Translations under genes and position numbers: made by a program | Assembly (NCBI GenBank): GCA_003574885.1 | Contig: PJFC01000006.1 | Location: forward strand, 1-64,000 | Source of the DNA: Geobacter sp. | Lineage (GTDB): Bacteria; Desulfobacterota; Desulfuromonadia; Geobacterales; Geobacteraceae | Direction: 5' to 3' | DNA: 64,000 nucleotides | The notes under the pieces: generated by a model | Seen by the model: only the letters and a program-made list of their open reading frames with translations | Told to the model about the DNA's origin: nothing | Database searches by the model: none | In this document: positions 41,609 to 50,648 of the stretch, piece by piece | How positions within the stretch are numbered: position 1 is the first letter of the stretch | Layout: every line of letters begins with the position of its first letter

Positions 41609-43960
41609 ATGGTCGAACCACGACAGGAAAGTTTGGGATTGCGCACGTTGGAGGATATCAGCGGCCTGATCCTCCATTCCCATGATCTGCAGGAGACCCT
41701 CGACAATATCGTCGCCCTTGTTGCCCGGCGGATGGACTCGGATGTCTGCTCCATCTATCTTCTGGAAGACGACGGAGAAACCCTCCGTCTTGCTGCAACC
41801 AAGGGGCTCTCCCGAAATTCGGTCGGCAAGATCACCATGAAGACCTCGGAAGGTCTCACCGGGCTCGTCATCGAACAGAAGGGGGTCGTTGCCATCGAAG
41901 ACGCCCCGGCCCACCCCCGCTACAAGTACTTCAGGGAAACCAGAGAGGAAAAGTTCCTCTCCTTTCTCGGCATCCCCCTCTTCGAACGGAAGACCCCGGT
42001 CGGGGTCATCGTCGTCCAGACGCGGGAGACGCGAGTCTTCACCCCCGCTGAAATAAGCACCATCACCACCATCGCCTACCAGATAGCCAGCATCGTCATC
42101 AACGCCAAGCTCCTCGATTCCATCCGCCGCAAGGAGGAGGAACGGGCCTTCTTCCAGCAGGAACTGGAGCGAATGAGGGCTGCAGGCCTCATCAAGGAAG
42201 AGAAGGGGAGCCCGACCCGGAAGAAGAAAGGGCGCCAGCACTTTTCCCTGATTGGAATCGCCGCTTCCCCCGGCTTCTGCTGGGGAAAGATATACATCCT
42301 CAGCCAGCGCACCAACCATGCCGGAGTGGAACTGGAAACCGCCCTCCCTCGTGAGGAAGAGCGGAAACGCTTTCAGCTTGCCCTGGAAAAGACCAAGATC
42401 CAGACCCTCTACATGGAAAAGCGGGTTGGCGATATGCTGTCGAAGGAAGACGCATCCATCTTTCATACTCACCTCATGATCATGGAGGACCGGGGCTTTC
42501 TCGGCAAGGTGAATGACCTTATCGACAGTGGAATCAGCGCCGGCCAGGCTGTCCGGAAGGTGGTGGAGAACTACGTGCGGGCATTCGCCCAGATGGATGA
42601 CCCCTACCTGCGTGAGCGTTCAGCGGACATGGAAGACATCGGCCGGCGAATTATCAACGCCCTCGACGGCTCGGAGCGCCGCGACCGGCTGCGAGAGAAA
42701 CGAATCATCGTGGCCCGGGACATCTTCCCGTCGGACATGGCAACCCTCGACCACGAAAAGATCCTCGGCATCATCACTGAAAAGGGGGATGTCAATTCCC
42801 ACGCGGCCATCATGGCCAGATCCCTCGGTATTCCGGCCGTGCTCGGAGTCCCCGACCTGATCAAACAGATCGGCCTGCGGGACGAAGTGATCATCGACGG
42901 CAATTCCGGCCATATCTACCTCAACCCGGACGACAAGATCAGGGGTGAATACGAGCGTTTGCAGCGGGACCACGGTGTGCGCCAGCGGGAACTGGAAGAA
43001 CTCCGCGACCTGCCGGCGGAGACCACCGATGGGGTGAGGGTAAGCCTTCGAGCCAACATCGGACTCCTCTCCGACATCCGCGTCGCCCTCGCCAATGGCG
43101 CCGAGGGGGTGGGCCTCTACCGTACCGAGTTCCCTTTCATGACGCGCAAAGCATTCCCCGGCCGGATCGAACAGCAGGTCCTCTACATGAAGATGCTGGA
43201 AGGGTTCGCCGGCCTGCCAGTGAATATCCGGACCCTGGATATTGGCGGCGACAAGGGGCTCCCCTACTTTACGTATCCAAAGGAAGACAACCCGTTCATG
43301 GGATGGCGTTCCATCAGGGTCTCCCTCGACCTGCAGGATATCTTCCGCGAGCAGCTTGCGGGGATTCTTCTCGCCTCCCCCCACGGCAAGGCCAGCCTCA
43401 TGTTCCCCATGGTTTCGGGTGTGGACGAGATTCGGACCGTCAAACAAATCCTGGCAGATGTCAAGGCGGAACTGGAGCGCGCGGGAAAACCGTTCGACCA
43501 CTCAATCCGCACCGGCATCATGGTGGAACTCCCGGCGGCAGTGCAGATCGCCGATATGCTGATACGTGAGGTGGACTACTTCAGCATCGGCACCAACGAC
43601 CTGATCCAGTACACCCTGGCTGCGGACCGGAACAACCCCAAGGTGAAACAGTACTACGACCCCTATCACCCGGCCATCCTCCACTCCATCAAGCGGGTGG
43701 CCGACGTGGGTCGGGCCGCCGGCAAGCAGGTCTCCCTCTGCGGCGAGATGGCCGCCGAACCAATCAACGCCCTCCTCCTCCTCGGCCTCGGTATCACCGA
43801 CTTCAGCCTCTCCGCCCCCTACATCCCGCTGGTAAAACAGGCAATCCGCAAGACAAGTCTGACCTTCGCCCGGGAAATTGCCATGACAGTACTGACCATG
43901 GAAAGCAGTCGCGACATCAGGACATACCTGATGAAGCAGCAGGCCGCTCTGGAAATTTGA
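41609..43960 (+). CDS. ptsP: GAF-domain PEP-protein phosphotransferase (enzyme I Ntr)
   Basis: 783 aa. GAF domain (~12-160: LRTLEDISGLILHSHDLQETLDNIVALVARRM), linker helix, then enzyme I. The phospho-histidine is in GDVNSHAAIMARSLGIPAVLG (H398), and the PEP-binding barrel holds LYRTEFPFM, RTLDIGGDKGLPYF and SIGTNDLIQYTLAADRNN, with the catalytic Cys in VSLCGEMA. It transfers phosphate from PEP to an NPr-type HPr, feeding regulatory PTSNtr that responds to nitrogen state and often touches sigma-54-dependent genes. AAAGGGG precedes the ATG. No HPr or EIIA gene adjoins. The 275-bp upstream gap holds no gene. Confidence 0.96.
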   Translation: MVEPRQESLGLRTLEDISGLILHSHDLQETLDNIVALVARRMDSDVCSIYLLEDDGETLRLAATKGLSRNSVGKITMKTSEGLTGLVIEQKGVVAIEDAPAHPRYKYFRETREEKFLSFLGIPLFERKTPVGVIVVQTRETRVFTPAEISTITTIAYQIASIVINAKLLDSIRRKEEERAFFQQELERMRAAGLIKEEKGSPTRKKKGRQHFSLIGIAASPGFCWGKIYILSQRTNHAGVELETALPREEERKRFQLALEKTKIQTLYMEKRVGDMLSKEDASIFHTHLMIMEDRGFLGKVNDLIDSGISAGQAVRKVVENYVRAFAQMDDPYLRERSADMEDIGRRIINALDGSERRDRLREKRIIVARDIFPSDMATLDHEKILGIITEKGDVNSHAAIMARSLGIPAVLGVPDLIKQIGLRDEVIIDGNSGHIYLNPDDKIRGEYERLQRDHGVRQRELEELRDLPAETTDGVRVSLRANIGLLSDIRVALANGAEGVGLYRTEFPFMTRKAFPGRIEQQVLYMKMLEGFAGLPVNIRTLDIGGDKGLPYFTYPKEDNPFMGWRSIRVSLDLQDIFREQLAGILLASPHGKASLMFPMVSGVDEIRTVKQILADVKAELERAGKPFDHSIRTGIMVELPAAVQIADMLIREVDYFSIGTNDLIQYTLAADRNNPKVKQYYDPYHPAILHSIKRVADVGRAAGKQVSLCGEMAAEPINALLLLGLGITDFSLSAPYIPLVKQAIRKTSLTFAREIAMTVLTMESSRDIRTYLMKQQAALEI

Positions 43961-44249
43961 TTCTCCTGCCGTATCGCCACATGCCGTCCGTAACCCTGCC
44001 AAATGACAGCGACTCCATCGTTATTACCCGTTCAAGTACCCCTCTATTCCCCGAATTCACCCTTCCCCGCCACACTTCGCCACCGACGCCAAACAGCCAA
44101 GCGGGGACTCCGCAAGCATTTACCCAGCCCAATTACCTGCAAATAATTAAACGGCAGTAATCTTGCATCCCTACCCCCAGGAACAGAGCTGCCGGGGATA
44201 ATTGACCCTGGACAGGCTCCCCATCTCACCTGTCTGAGAAAGGTCGGCT

Positions 44250-45242
44250 ATGTCGAACAAACCGAAACTCGCCATGTTCTGGGGCGCATCGTGCGGGGGA
44301 TGTGAAATTGCCCTCGTTAACCTGCACGAACGGCTACTCGACGTGGACGAAGCCTTCGATTTCATGTTCTGCCCCTGCCTTATGGACACCAAACTGCGCG
44401 ACATCGAAGCGCTTCCCGACCGGGGGATCGCCCTGACCCTCTTCAATGGCGCAATCCGTACCGCCGAAAACGAGGAGATGGCCCACCTCATGCGACGCAA
44501 ATCCCAACTCCTCATCGCCTTCGGCGCCTGCGCCAAAGGGGGCTCCATACCGGCCCTTTCCAACCTTCATGCCCCCGTTGACCATTTTGCCAGCATCTAC
44601 CTGGACAATCCCACCGTGGAGAATCACAGCCTCATCTTCCCCCAGACCGAAACTTCCATGCCGGAGGGAGAACTGCAGCTGCCTGCCTTTTACGGTAGGG
44701 TGAAGAGCCTCTCCCAGGTGGTCGATGTGGACTACGTCATCCCCGGCTGCCCTCCCGAACCCCACCAGATATGGAACGCCATAGAACTGGTGCTTCAGGG
44801 TGGCCCCCTTCCCCCCCGGGGAAGCGTTCTTGGCACCGGACAGACAACGGTTTGCGAGGAATGCGACCGCCGCAAGGAAGACAAGAAAATCACGCGCTTC
44901 TACCGGACCTGGGAAATCATTCCCGACACCGAGCGATGTCTTCTGGAGCAGGGGCTTGTCTGCATGGGAATTGCCACCCGTGACGGCTGCGGCGCTCTCT
45001 GCCCCCAGGCCAACATGCCCTGTTCCGGATGTTACGGCGCTCCGGAGGGGGTACTCGACCAGGGGGCGAAGATGGTTGCGGCCCTCGGCTCCATCATTGA
45101 CATCGACGCCTTGAAAGGGCTGCCGGAAAGTGAGATTACCGCGCACATAGACAAGGTACTCGGCTCCATCCCCGATTACGCGGGGACTTTCTACAAGTTC
45201 ACGCTGGCGGAATCACTGCTGAAAGGCACGGTCAGGAGATAA
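44250..45242 (+). CDS. mvhG: NiFe hydrogenase small subunit, MvhG-like
   Basis: 330 aa, cytoplasmic (no Tat signal). The proximal cluster ligands open the protein (MFWGASCGGCEIALV), and further cysteines follow in FGACAKGG, VIPGCPPEP, VCEECDRR, GLVCMGIATRDGCGALCP and MPCSGCYG, enough for three FeS clusters. This is the F420-non-reducing hydrogenase (group 3c, MvhG) pattern. It passes electrons from the NiFe site to MvhD/HdrA. GAGAAAGG precedes the ATG. It is first in a six-gene run (small, large, protease, HdrA, MvhD, TusA) with overlaps or near-overlaps throughout. No obvious -24/-12 or FNR-like site was found in the 289-bp upstream gap. Confidence 0.92.
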   Translation: MSNKPKLAMFWGASCGGCEIALVNLHERLLDVDEAFDFMFCPCLMDTKLRDIEALPDRGIALTLFNGAIRTAENEEMAHLMRRKSQLLIAFGACAKGGSIPALSNLHAPVDHFASIYLDNPTVENHSLIFPQTETSMPEGELQLPAFYGRVKSLSQVVDVDYVIPGCPPEPHQIWNAIELVLQGGPLPPRGSVLGTGQTTVCEECDRRKEDKKITRFYRTWEIIPDTERCLLEQGLVCMGIATRDGCGALCPQANMPCSGCYGAPEGVLDQGAKMVAALGSIIDIDALKGLPESEITAHIDKVLGSIPDYAGTFYKFTLAESLLKGTVRR

Positions 45243-45243
45243 C

Positions 45244-46740
45244 GTGGAGCGGATAAGCATCGACCCCATAACCCGCCTGGAAGGGCACGGCAGAATAGAG
45301 ATTTTCCTCGACGACGCGGGGAACGTGGCCAACGCCTATTTTCAGGTCCCCGAACTGCGTGGATTCGAACAGTTCTGCATCGGCCGACTGGCCGAAGAGA
45401 TGCCGATCATCACCAACCGGATCTGCGGTGTCTGCCCCGAAGCCCACCACATGGCATCGGTCAAGGCCCTCGACGACCTCTTCGCGGTAGAACCGCCGCC
45501 GGCCGCGCGAAAAATTCGCGAACTGCTCTACATGGCTTTCTTCGTCACCGACCACACCACCCATTTTTACGCTCTCGGCGGCCCTGACTTCATCGTCGGC
45601 CCCGACGCTCCCCCGGGGGAACGGAACATCCTCGGCGTGGCCCGCAAGGTGGGACTCGATATCGCCCGACAGGTAATCGGCTGCCGGTCCCGCAATCATC
45701 ACATCATCCAGCTCCTGAGCGGACGAGGGATCCACCCGGTGGCAGGGGTGCCGGGGGGGTGGAGCCGGCAGGTAACCTCGGCCGAGCAGGCGGAGATCGT
45801 CGAGGCAGCGCGGCAGAACGTGGAATTCGCCCTTTTCACCCTGCAGCTGTTCGCCGACATCGTTCTCGCCAATCCGGTCTACCGGGAGCTCGTCACCTCA
45901 AACCTCTACCTCCACCGCACCTATTCCATGGGAACGGTGGATGGGGAGCGGCGGGTCAATTTCTACGACGGCCTCATCCGGGTGGTGGATCCCGACGGGA
46001 ATGAACTGGTTACCTACCCGCCGTCCTCCTACATGGACCATATCGCCGAACGGGTCGAGCCTTGGACCTATCTCAAGTTCCCCTACCTGAAGAACGTCGG
46101 CTGGAAGGGATTCGTGGATGGCCCGGAGAGCGGTGTCTACACCGCAACCCCCCTGAGCCGGCTGAACGTTGCGGACGGCATGGCGACCCCCCTGGCACAG
46201 GAGCACTTCGACCGGTTGTTTGCCACCTTCGGCAGCACGAAAAACGACACGGGACGGTACCAGCCGGTGCACCATCGTCTCGCCACCCACTGGGCCCGGC
46301 TTGTGGAACTTCTCTACGCCGCCGAGCGGATGCTGGAACTTGCCGAAGACCCGGAAATCATCTCACCCCACATCCGCACCATCCCCGACCCGCGCGGCAT
46401 AAAAGGGTCCGGCATCGGCTCGGTGGAGGCGCCTCGCGGCACCCTCACCCACCATTACGTCACCGACAAGCGCGGAGTGCTCCAGCAGGTGAATCTTATC
46501 GTCGGCACCACCAACAACTACGCTCCCATGGCCATGTCGGTGAAGCGTGCGGCCGAGGGGCTCATCAAGGGAGGAGAGGTTATCGAAGAGGGGCTCCTCA
46601 ACCGGATCGAGATGGCCTTCCGCCTCTACGATCCCTGTCTCTCCTGTGCCACCCATGCCCTTCCCGGCCAGATGCCGTTCCGGCTTCGTATCCGCGACCC
46701 ACAGGGTACTGTCCTGCGGGAACTGGGGAGAACGCTATGA
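45244..46740 (+). CDS. mvhA: NiFe hydrogenase large subunit, MvhA-like
   Basis: 498 aa from a GTG start behind AGGAGAT. It binds the NiFe(CN)2CO site through RICGVCPEAHH (near residue 59) and the C-terminal DPCLSCATHAL (near residue 463). All four cysteines are present. The ~28 residues after the conserved histidine are the peptide that a maturation protease removes, and that protease gene follows with an ATGA overlap. The start IDPITRLEGHGRIEIFLD is typical. With MvhG, HdrA and MvhD it should form an H2-dependent flavin-based electron-bifurcating complex. Confidence 0.94.
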   Translation: MERISIDPITRLEGHGRIEIFLDDAGNVANAYFQVPELRGFEQFCIGRLAEEMPIITNRICGVCPEAHHMASVKALDDLFAVEPPPAARKIRELLYMAFFVTDHTTHFYALGGPDFIVGPDAPPGERNILGVARKVGLDIARQVIGCRSRNHHIIQLLSGRGIHPVAGVPGGWSRQVTSAEQAEIVEAARQNVEFALFTLQLFADIVLANPVYRELVTSNLYLHRTYSMGTVDGERRVNFYDGLIRVVDPDGNELVTYPPSSYMDHIAERVEPWTYLKFPYLKNVGWKGFVDGPESGVYTATPLSRLNVADGMATPLAQEHFDRLFATFGSTKNDTGRYQPVHHRLATHWARLVELLYAAERMLELAEDPEIISPHIRTIPDPRGIKGSGIGSVEAPRGTLTHHYVTDKRGVLQQVNLIVGTTNNYAPMAMSVKRAAEGLIKGGEVIEEGLLNRIEMAFRLYDPCLSCATHALPGQMPFRLRIRDPQGTVLRELGRTL

Positions 46741-47228
46741 CGACCTCCGCGAAAGCGACCATTATCGGCATAGGCAACCCTCTGCTCACGGACGACGCCG
46801 TAGGAATCACCACCGTCCGCCGGTTGCAGGAAACTCTGGGCGGTCGGAACAACATCGTGCTCCAGGAACTCTATACCGGCGAAATCCGGCTTATGGAAGC
46901 AATGGCGGGCTTTGACAGGGCGTGGGTGGTGGATGCCATGGTGACCGGTACCCTCCCCCCCGGCACGCTCCGCCAATTCTCGCCGGCCGACTTCGTCGCC
47001 ACCCGCCATGCCGCATCGAGCCACGACACCGACCTGGCCACGGCGCTCGAAACGGCGCGTCTCCTCGGCATCCGGCTCCCCCGCGAGATCACGATCTGGG
47101 GGGTGGAAGCGGCGGAAGTTGGACAGTTCGGCGAATTCCTCACCCCCGCCGTGGCCATGGCCATACCACAGGTCATCGCCGGCATTATCGGTGAACTGTC
47201 GTCCATGGGGAGGTCAGCATGCGTGTAG
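46737..47228 (+). CDS. hydrogenase maturation protease
   Basis: 163 aa, HycI/HyaD family. GIGNPLLTDDAVGITTVRRL contains the first nickel-binding acidic residue, FDRAWVVDAMVTGTLPPGTL the second, and the histidine-rich ATRHAASSHDTDL the third ligand region. It removes the C-terminal peptide of the large subunit after nickel insertion. ATG 46737 overlaps the large-subunit stop (ATGA). The end overlaps hdrA by 10 bp. WGVEAAEVGQFGEFLTPAV is a common family block. Confidence 0.92.
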   Translation: MTTSAKATIIGIGNPLLTDDAVGITTVRRLQETLGGRNNIVLQELYTGEIRLMEAMAGFDRAWVVDAMVTGTLPPGTLRQFSPADFVATRHAASSHDTDLATALETARLLGIRLPREITIWGVEAAEVGQFGEFLTPAVAMAIPQVIAGIIGELSSMGRSACV

Positions 47229-49180
47229 GGGTCTACTTCTGCAACTGCGGCATCAACATCGCCGGGAGGATCGACCCGGAGCAGGTCAAGGCACGACTCC
47301 AGGACATGCCGGAAGTTGACTATTTCGAGACCTGCGGATTCCTCTGTTCGGAAGACGGCAAACGCTTTCTGGCCGAAGATATTCGAAACAAGGAGCCTGC
47401 CCGGGTGGTCATTGCCGCCTGCTCGCCCCGGGACCACGAGGCGAATTTCATGCGGGTTCTGGAAAGCGCCGGACTTAATCCCTATCTTTTCCAGATGGCG
47501 AACATCCGTGAGCAGGTCGCCTGGGTGACTTCCGATCCCGAACGGGCTCTGAGCAAGGGAGTCAGCGCCATCCGGAGTGCAATAGCCCGGGTGCGGCTCC
47601 ACGAACCGCTGGAAAAACAGAAACTGGACATCATCCCCGACGTACTCGTGATTGGTGCCGGTCCAGCCGGCCTCAAGGCCGCCCTCACCCTGGCCGCCGC
47701 CGACCGGCGCGTGGTCCTCGTAGAAAAGGATCCGGTCATCGGCGGCAAGCCGGTCCGCTACGAAGAGCTCTTTCCCGCTATGGAGTGCGCCCCCTGCATG
47801 CTGGAGCCACTCATGGGAGATGTCTTCCATGGCGAACACGCCGACCGCGTGGAACTCCTCACCCAGACAAACGTGGTGGAGGTGACCGGCTACTACGGCA
47901 ATTTCATCGTCAAACTACGTCAACAACCGCGTCACGTCGATCCGGTTCAGTGCATCGGCTGTGGTGAATGCGTCGCCGCCTGCCCCGCAAGCGCACCCAA
48001 CGAATTCAACTGCGGCATGAGCGAACGGAAAGGCATCGACTTCCCCTTCGCCGGGGCCCTCCCCTACGCCCCCTACCTCGATCACCAGACCTGCGTCAGG
48101 GGCAAGGGAGACGAATGCCGCCTCTGCAAGGATGCCTGCCCCCTCGGCCCGGACATCATCGATCTGGATGCGGGAGAACTGGTGAAGGAACGGAATGTCG
48201 GCGCCATTATTGTTGCCACCGGTGCCGGCCTCTATGACTGCTCGGCCCTGCCAAACCTCGGCTACGGCCGCCTGCCGAACGTATATACCAGTTACGAATT
48301 CGAGCGAATCCTCTCCTCCACCGGACCGACCGGCGGAGAACTGGTGACGAAAGAGGGGGAACCGCCGGGAAGTGTCGCCATCATCCACTGCGTCGGCAGC
48401 CTCGACGATGGGCACGTCCCTTACTGCTCCGGTGTCTGCTGCCAGTATGCCTTCAAGTTCGACCACCTGCTGCGCTCACGGCTCCCCGATATCAGGATTA
48501 CCCACCTCTACCGGCAACTGGTTCTTCCCGGCAAGGACGGAACCACTCTTTACCGGGAGGCGGTAACGAGCCATGCCGTGGACCTGATTCGCTACGAAAA
48601 TATTAGCGAATTCTCACTTTACTCTTGCAATTCAGGCAATGGCGGAACTATTATAAGCGTAGGCCAATATGGCAAGCTTAATGCGGACCTTGTCATCCTC
48701 TGTCCCGCCATTGCCGCTAATCAGGGAGCAGCCACCCTGGCCGAGGTGCTTGACGTCAGTCGTGACCGCTGGGGATTCTTCGAAGAGCTCCATGGTCGGC
48801 TCGATGCGGCCCAGAGCAAGCTCATGGGAGTGTATCTGGCGGGGACCTGCCAATCCCCCATGGACATTCAGCAGGCCATGCAGCAGGGGATGGCGGCTGC
48901 GGGGTATGTGCTTGCCGGGCTGATCCCCGGCCGCAAGCTGGAGATCGAGCCGATTACCGCCGCCGTGCAGACCGACCGGTGCGGTGGCTGCCGTGTCTGC
49001 ATAGCGGTCTGCCCCTACAAGGCAACTGGTTTTGACGAAGAGAGCCGCAAATCCGCCGTCAACCCGATCCTCTGCCACGGCTGTGGCACCTGCGTGGCGG
49101 CCTGTCCGGCTGGTGCCATGGAAGGACACCATTTCACCTTCGCAGAGATCACGGCGGAACAGGAGGAGGCCCTCGGATGA
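47219..49180 (+). CDS. hdrA: HdrA-like flavin/iron-sulfur protein
   Basis: 653 aa. N-terminal HdrA segment VGVYFCNCGINI and ETCGFLCSEDGKR (cysteine-rich), then an FAD-binding core VLVIGAGPAGLKAALTLAAADRRVVLVEK (~141-170). Ferredoxin-type clusters are CIGCGECVAACP (~244), a CVRGKGDECRLCKDACP block (~293-309), CGGCRVCIAVCP (~587) and CHGCGTCVAACP (~619). HdrA is the bifurcating flavoprotein, taking electrons from hydrogenase via MvhD and reducing ferredoxin plus a high-potential acceptor. HdrB and HdrC are absent from this operon, so the second acceptor is unclear. GGGGAGG precedes the ATG. Confidence 0.93.
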   Translation: MRVGVYFCNCGINIAGRIDPEQVKARLQDMPEVDYFETCGFLCSEDGKRFLAEDIRNKEPARVVIAACSPRDHEANFMRVLESAGLNPYLFQMANIREQVAWVTSDPERALSKGVSAIRSAIARVRLHEPLEKQKLDIIPDVLVIGAGPAGLKAALTLAAADRRVVLVEKDPVIGGKPVRYEELFPAMECAPCMLEPLMGDVFHGEHADRVELLTQTNVVEVTGYYGNFIVKLRQQPRHVDPVQCIGCGECVAACPASAPNEFNCGMSERKGIDFPFAGALPYAPYLDHQTCVRGKGDECRLCKDACPLGPDIIDLDAGELVKERNVGAIIVATGAGLYDCSALPNLGYGRLPNVYTSYEFERILSSTGPTGGELVTKEGEPPGSVAIIHCVGSLDDGHVPYCSGVCCQYAFKFDHLLRSRLPDIRITHLYRQLVLPGKDGTTLYREAVTSHAVDLIRYENISEFSLYSCNSGNGGTIISVGQYGKLNADLVILCPAIAANQGAATLAEVLDVSRDRWGFFEELHGRLDAAQSKLMGVYLAGTCQSPMDIQQAMQQGMAAAGYVLAGLIPGRKLEIEPITAAVQTDRCGGCRVCIAVCPYKATGFDEESRKSAVNPILCHGCGTCVAACPAGAMEGHHFTFAEITAEQEEALG

Positions 49181-49620
49181 TACGCCATAACGTGCCAGCC
49201 GGCTTCGAGCCGAAGATCATCGGTTTTCTCTGCAACTGGTGCTCCTATGCAGGAGCCGACAAGGCGGGAACTGCGCAAATCGCCTACCCTCCGAATATCC
49301 ATGTGGTCCGGGTAATGTGCAGCGGACGTGTCGATCCCCAGTTTGTCCTGCAGGCATACCACAAAGGGGCGGATGGTGTGCTCATACTGGCCTGCCACCC
49401 GGGGGACTGCCACTACAAGGAGGGGAATTACCGCACGGCTCAGCGCAACAGGCTGTTAAAGCTGCTGCTCGGTCAGTTTGGCATCGAAGAGGAGCGCTGC
49501 CGGCTCGATTACGTCTCCGCCGGCGAAGGAGAACGTTTTGCGAGAATTGTCACGGAGATGGTCGAGTCGCTCAGGCGACTTGGTCCACTCGCCACTAACC
49601 ACCATGGAAAGGAGGCATGA
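49177..49620 (+). CDS. mvhD: MvhD iron-sulfur subunit
   Basis: 147 aa, overlapping hdrA by 4 bp. FLCNWCSYAGADKAGT, VRVMCSGRVDP and LACHPGDCHYKEGN hold the cysteines that bind a [2Fe-2S]-type cluster in MvhD, which bridges the hydrogenase small subunit and HdrA. The length is normal for the family. Its placement directly after hdrA confirms that a complete MvhADG-HdrA unit is encoded. Confidence 0.94.
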   Translation: MIRHNVPAGFEPKIIGFLCNWCSYAGADKAGTAQIAYPPNIHVVRVMCSGRVDPQFVLQAYHKGADGVLILACHPGDCHYKEGNYRTAQRNRLLKLLLGQFGIEEERCRLDYVSAGEGERFARIVTEMVESLRRLGPLATNHHGKEA

Positions 49621-49622
49621 AT

Positions 49623-49844
49623 ATGTCTGTCACTACATTTGACGCACGCGGGATGAAATGCCCGCAACCAACCCTCCGGCTCACCACAATGTCGCTCAAG
49701 ATGCAACAGGGAGAAGTACTGGAAGTCGTAGCAGACTGCACAACCTTCGAGAAGGATGTCCGCGAATGGTGCGACCGCTGCAAAAAGATTCTGCTCTGGG
49801 TGCGAAGCGAAGGTCCCAACATGCGCTGCCAGATCCAGTTCTGA
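49623..49844 (+). CDS. TusA/SirA-like sulfur-carrier protein
   Basis: 73 aa. It has the TusA-family Cys-Pro motif in FDARGMKCPQPTLRL and the second half VLEVVADCTTFEKDVREWC. The start at 49623 is favoured by GGAGG 7 nt upstream; the ATG at 49617, overlapping mvhD, is too close to that site. Additional cysteines (DC, WCDRC, RC) are unusual. TusA proteins carry persulfide or move sulfur to partners, and in sulfur-oxidising systems they occur with Hdr-like complexes. Here it may deliver a sulfur substrate to, or regulate, the hydrogenase-HdrA complex. It is last in the operon. Confidence 0.85.
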   Translation: MSVTTFDARGMKCPQPTLRLTTMSLKMQQGEVLEVVADCTTFEKDVREWCDRCKKILLWVRSEGPNMRCQIQF

Positions 49845-50000
49845 TGACACCGTGACAGGGGCGGCCAGCGAGTCGCCCCGATCATTCTCACCCATACAAC
49901 AGCCGAACATTCTCTCTTATTTGCCCAAATGTACCAAAACGGTTTCACTCTGTCCTGAGAAAGTGGCAGTATTTTACCACGTTATCGGGACGATCAAACG

Positions 50001-50035
50001 GAAAGGGGGGCTGATCTCCTGATCGCCCCCCTTTC
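50001..50035. terminator. bidirectional terminator downstream of tusA and the small membrane protein
   Basis: GAAAGGGGGG/CCCCCCTTTC perfect 10-bp arms with a 15-nt loop. Convergent genes lie on both sides. A weaker GGGGCG/CGCCCC hairpin lies just after the tusA stop (~49859-49877). Confidence 0.8.
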
Positions 50036-50085
50036 ACCCCTGGTTCCCGATACTTATTCGATTGTGGTGTACCATCGCTCCTCCT

Positions 50086-50316
50086 TCAGTTCGCTGCATG
50101 CTCATGGGCCACTTCCCTTTTGACCCCTTTGGCGAAGCCGAGCATCATCAGCACGGCCGGCAGCATCTGGGCTACTACGATCAGCGCGCAGAATGCGAGG
50201 AAGATTCCTGCGAAGATGCCGCTATTGTCTTCCCGGGCGCCGGAGGCCGCAAAGGCAGAAGAAACAGTCCCGATCATCATGGCCATCGCTGCGGTTACAT
50301 TAGCTAGTGTTCTCAT
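50086..50316 (-). CDS. small membrane protein of unknown function
   Basis: 76 aa from ATG 50316, which follows AGGAGG. N-terminal signal-like helix (MRTLANVTAAMAMMIGTVSSAFA), a short polar stretch, then one membrane helix (GIFAGIFLAFCALIVVAQMLPAVLMMLGFAKG) and a charged tail VKREVAHEHAAN. I recall similar short proteins in Geobacter but no function. A candidate sigma-54 promoter lies ~50 bp upstream. It is convergent with the hydrogenase operon. Confidence 0.7.
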   Translation of the reverse strand: MRTLANVTAAMAMMIGTVSSAFAASGAREDNSGIFAGIFLAFCALIVVAQMLPAVLMMLGFAKGVKREVAHEHAAN

Positions 50317-50367
50317 GACATCCTCCTCGAATCCTTTTTTTTGCTTCACATCATTTGTCTTTACTAT

Positions 50368-50384
50368 TGCAGCGACCGGGCCAA
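50368..50384 (-). promoter_or_regulatory. candidate sigma-54 promoter of the small membrane protein gene
   Basis: On the minus strand TTGGCCCGGTCGCTGCA: GG and GC 10 bp apart, with one core departure (C for A in TTGGCA). It is weaker than the two sites near 24.5 and 29.8 kb. Confidence 0.45.
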
Positions 50385-50648
50385 AATAAGAATAATTTCA
50401 CAAATACATCGTAACTGACTGGTATCATGAAGAATAAATTATTTAAACATTCCTCACCATGGTGGTAACCCCTCCGATTGAGACACTTACTGTATAAATA
50501 TTTTGTTCTTATTTACACACAGCAAGCCGGTGAATTCAAGAATCCTGTCCCGTAACGAGCTGGATTTATTAAACTAGTCACACTACCAGGAAACGCTGTG
50601 ATTTTTCCATCCAGCTGATATTTCTTTTATACATGACCGGTCCCTCTC
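50385..50648. other. AT-rich intergenic remainder upstream of the rhomboid gene end
   Basis: No open frame with a ribosome site is seen. Long A/T runs (e.g. around 50420-50440 and 50490-50520) could hold upstream activating sites for the sigma-54 candidate at 50368. Nothing further can be supported. Confidence 0.3.

Noticed and set aside
41513-42472. 319-codon minus-strand frame
   Set aside because: Antisense shadow of ptsP, with no motifs and no ribosome site.
46062-46736. Upstream extension of the hydrogenase protease frame
   Set aside because: It reads out of frame through the large-subunit gene. The ATGA overlap at 46737 gives the correct start.
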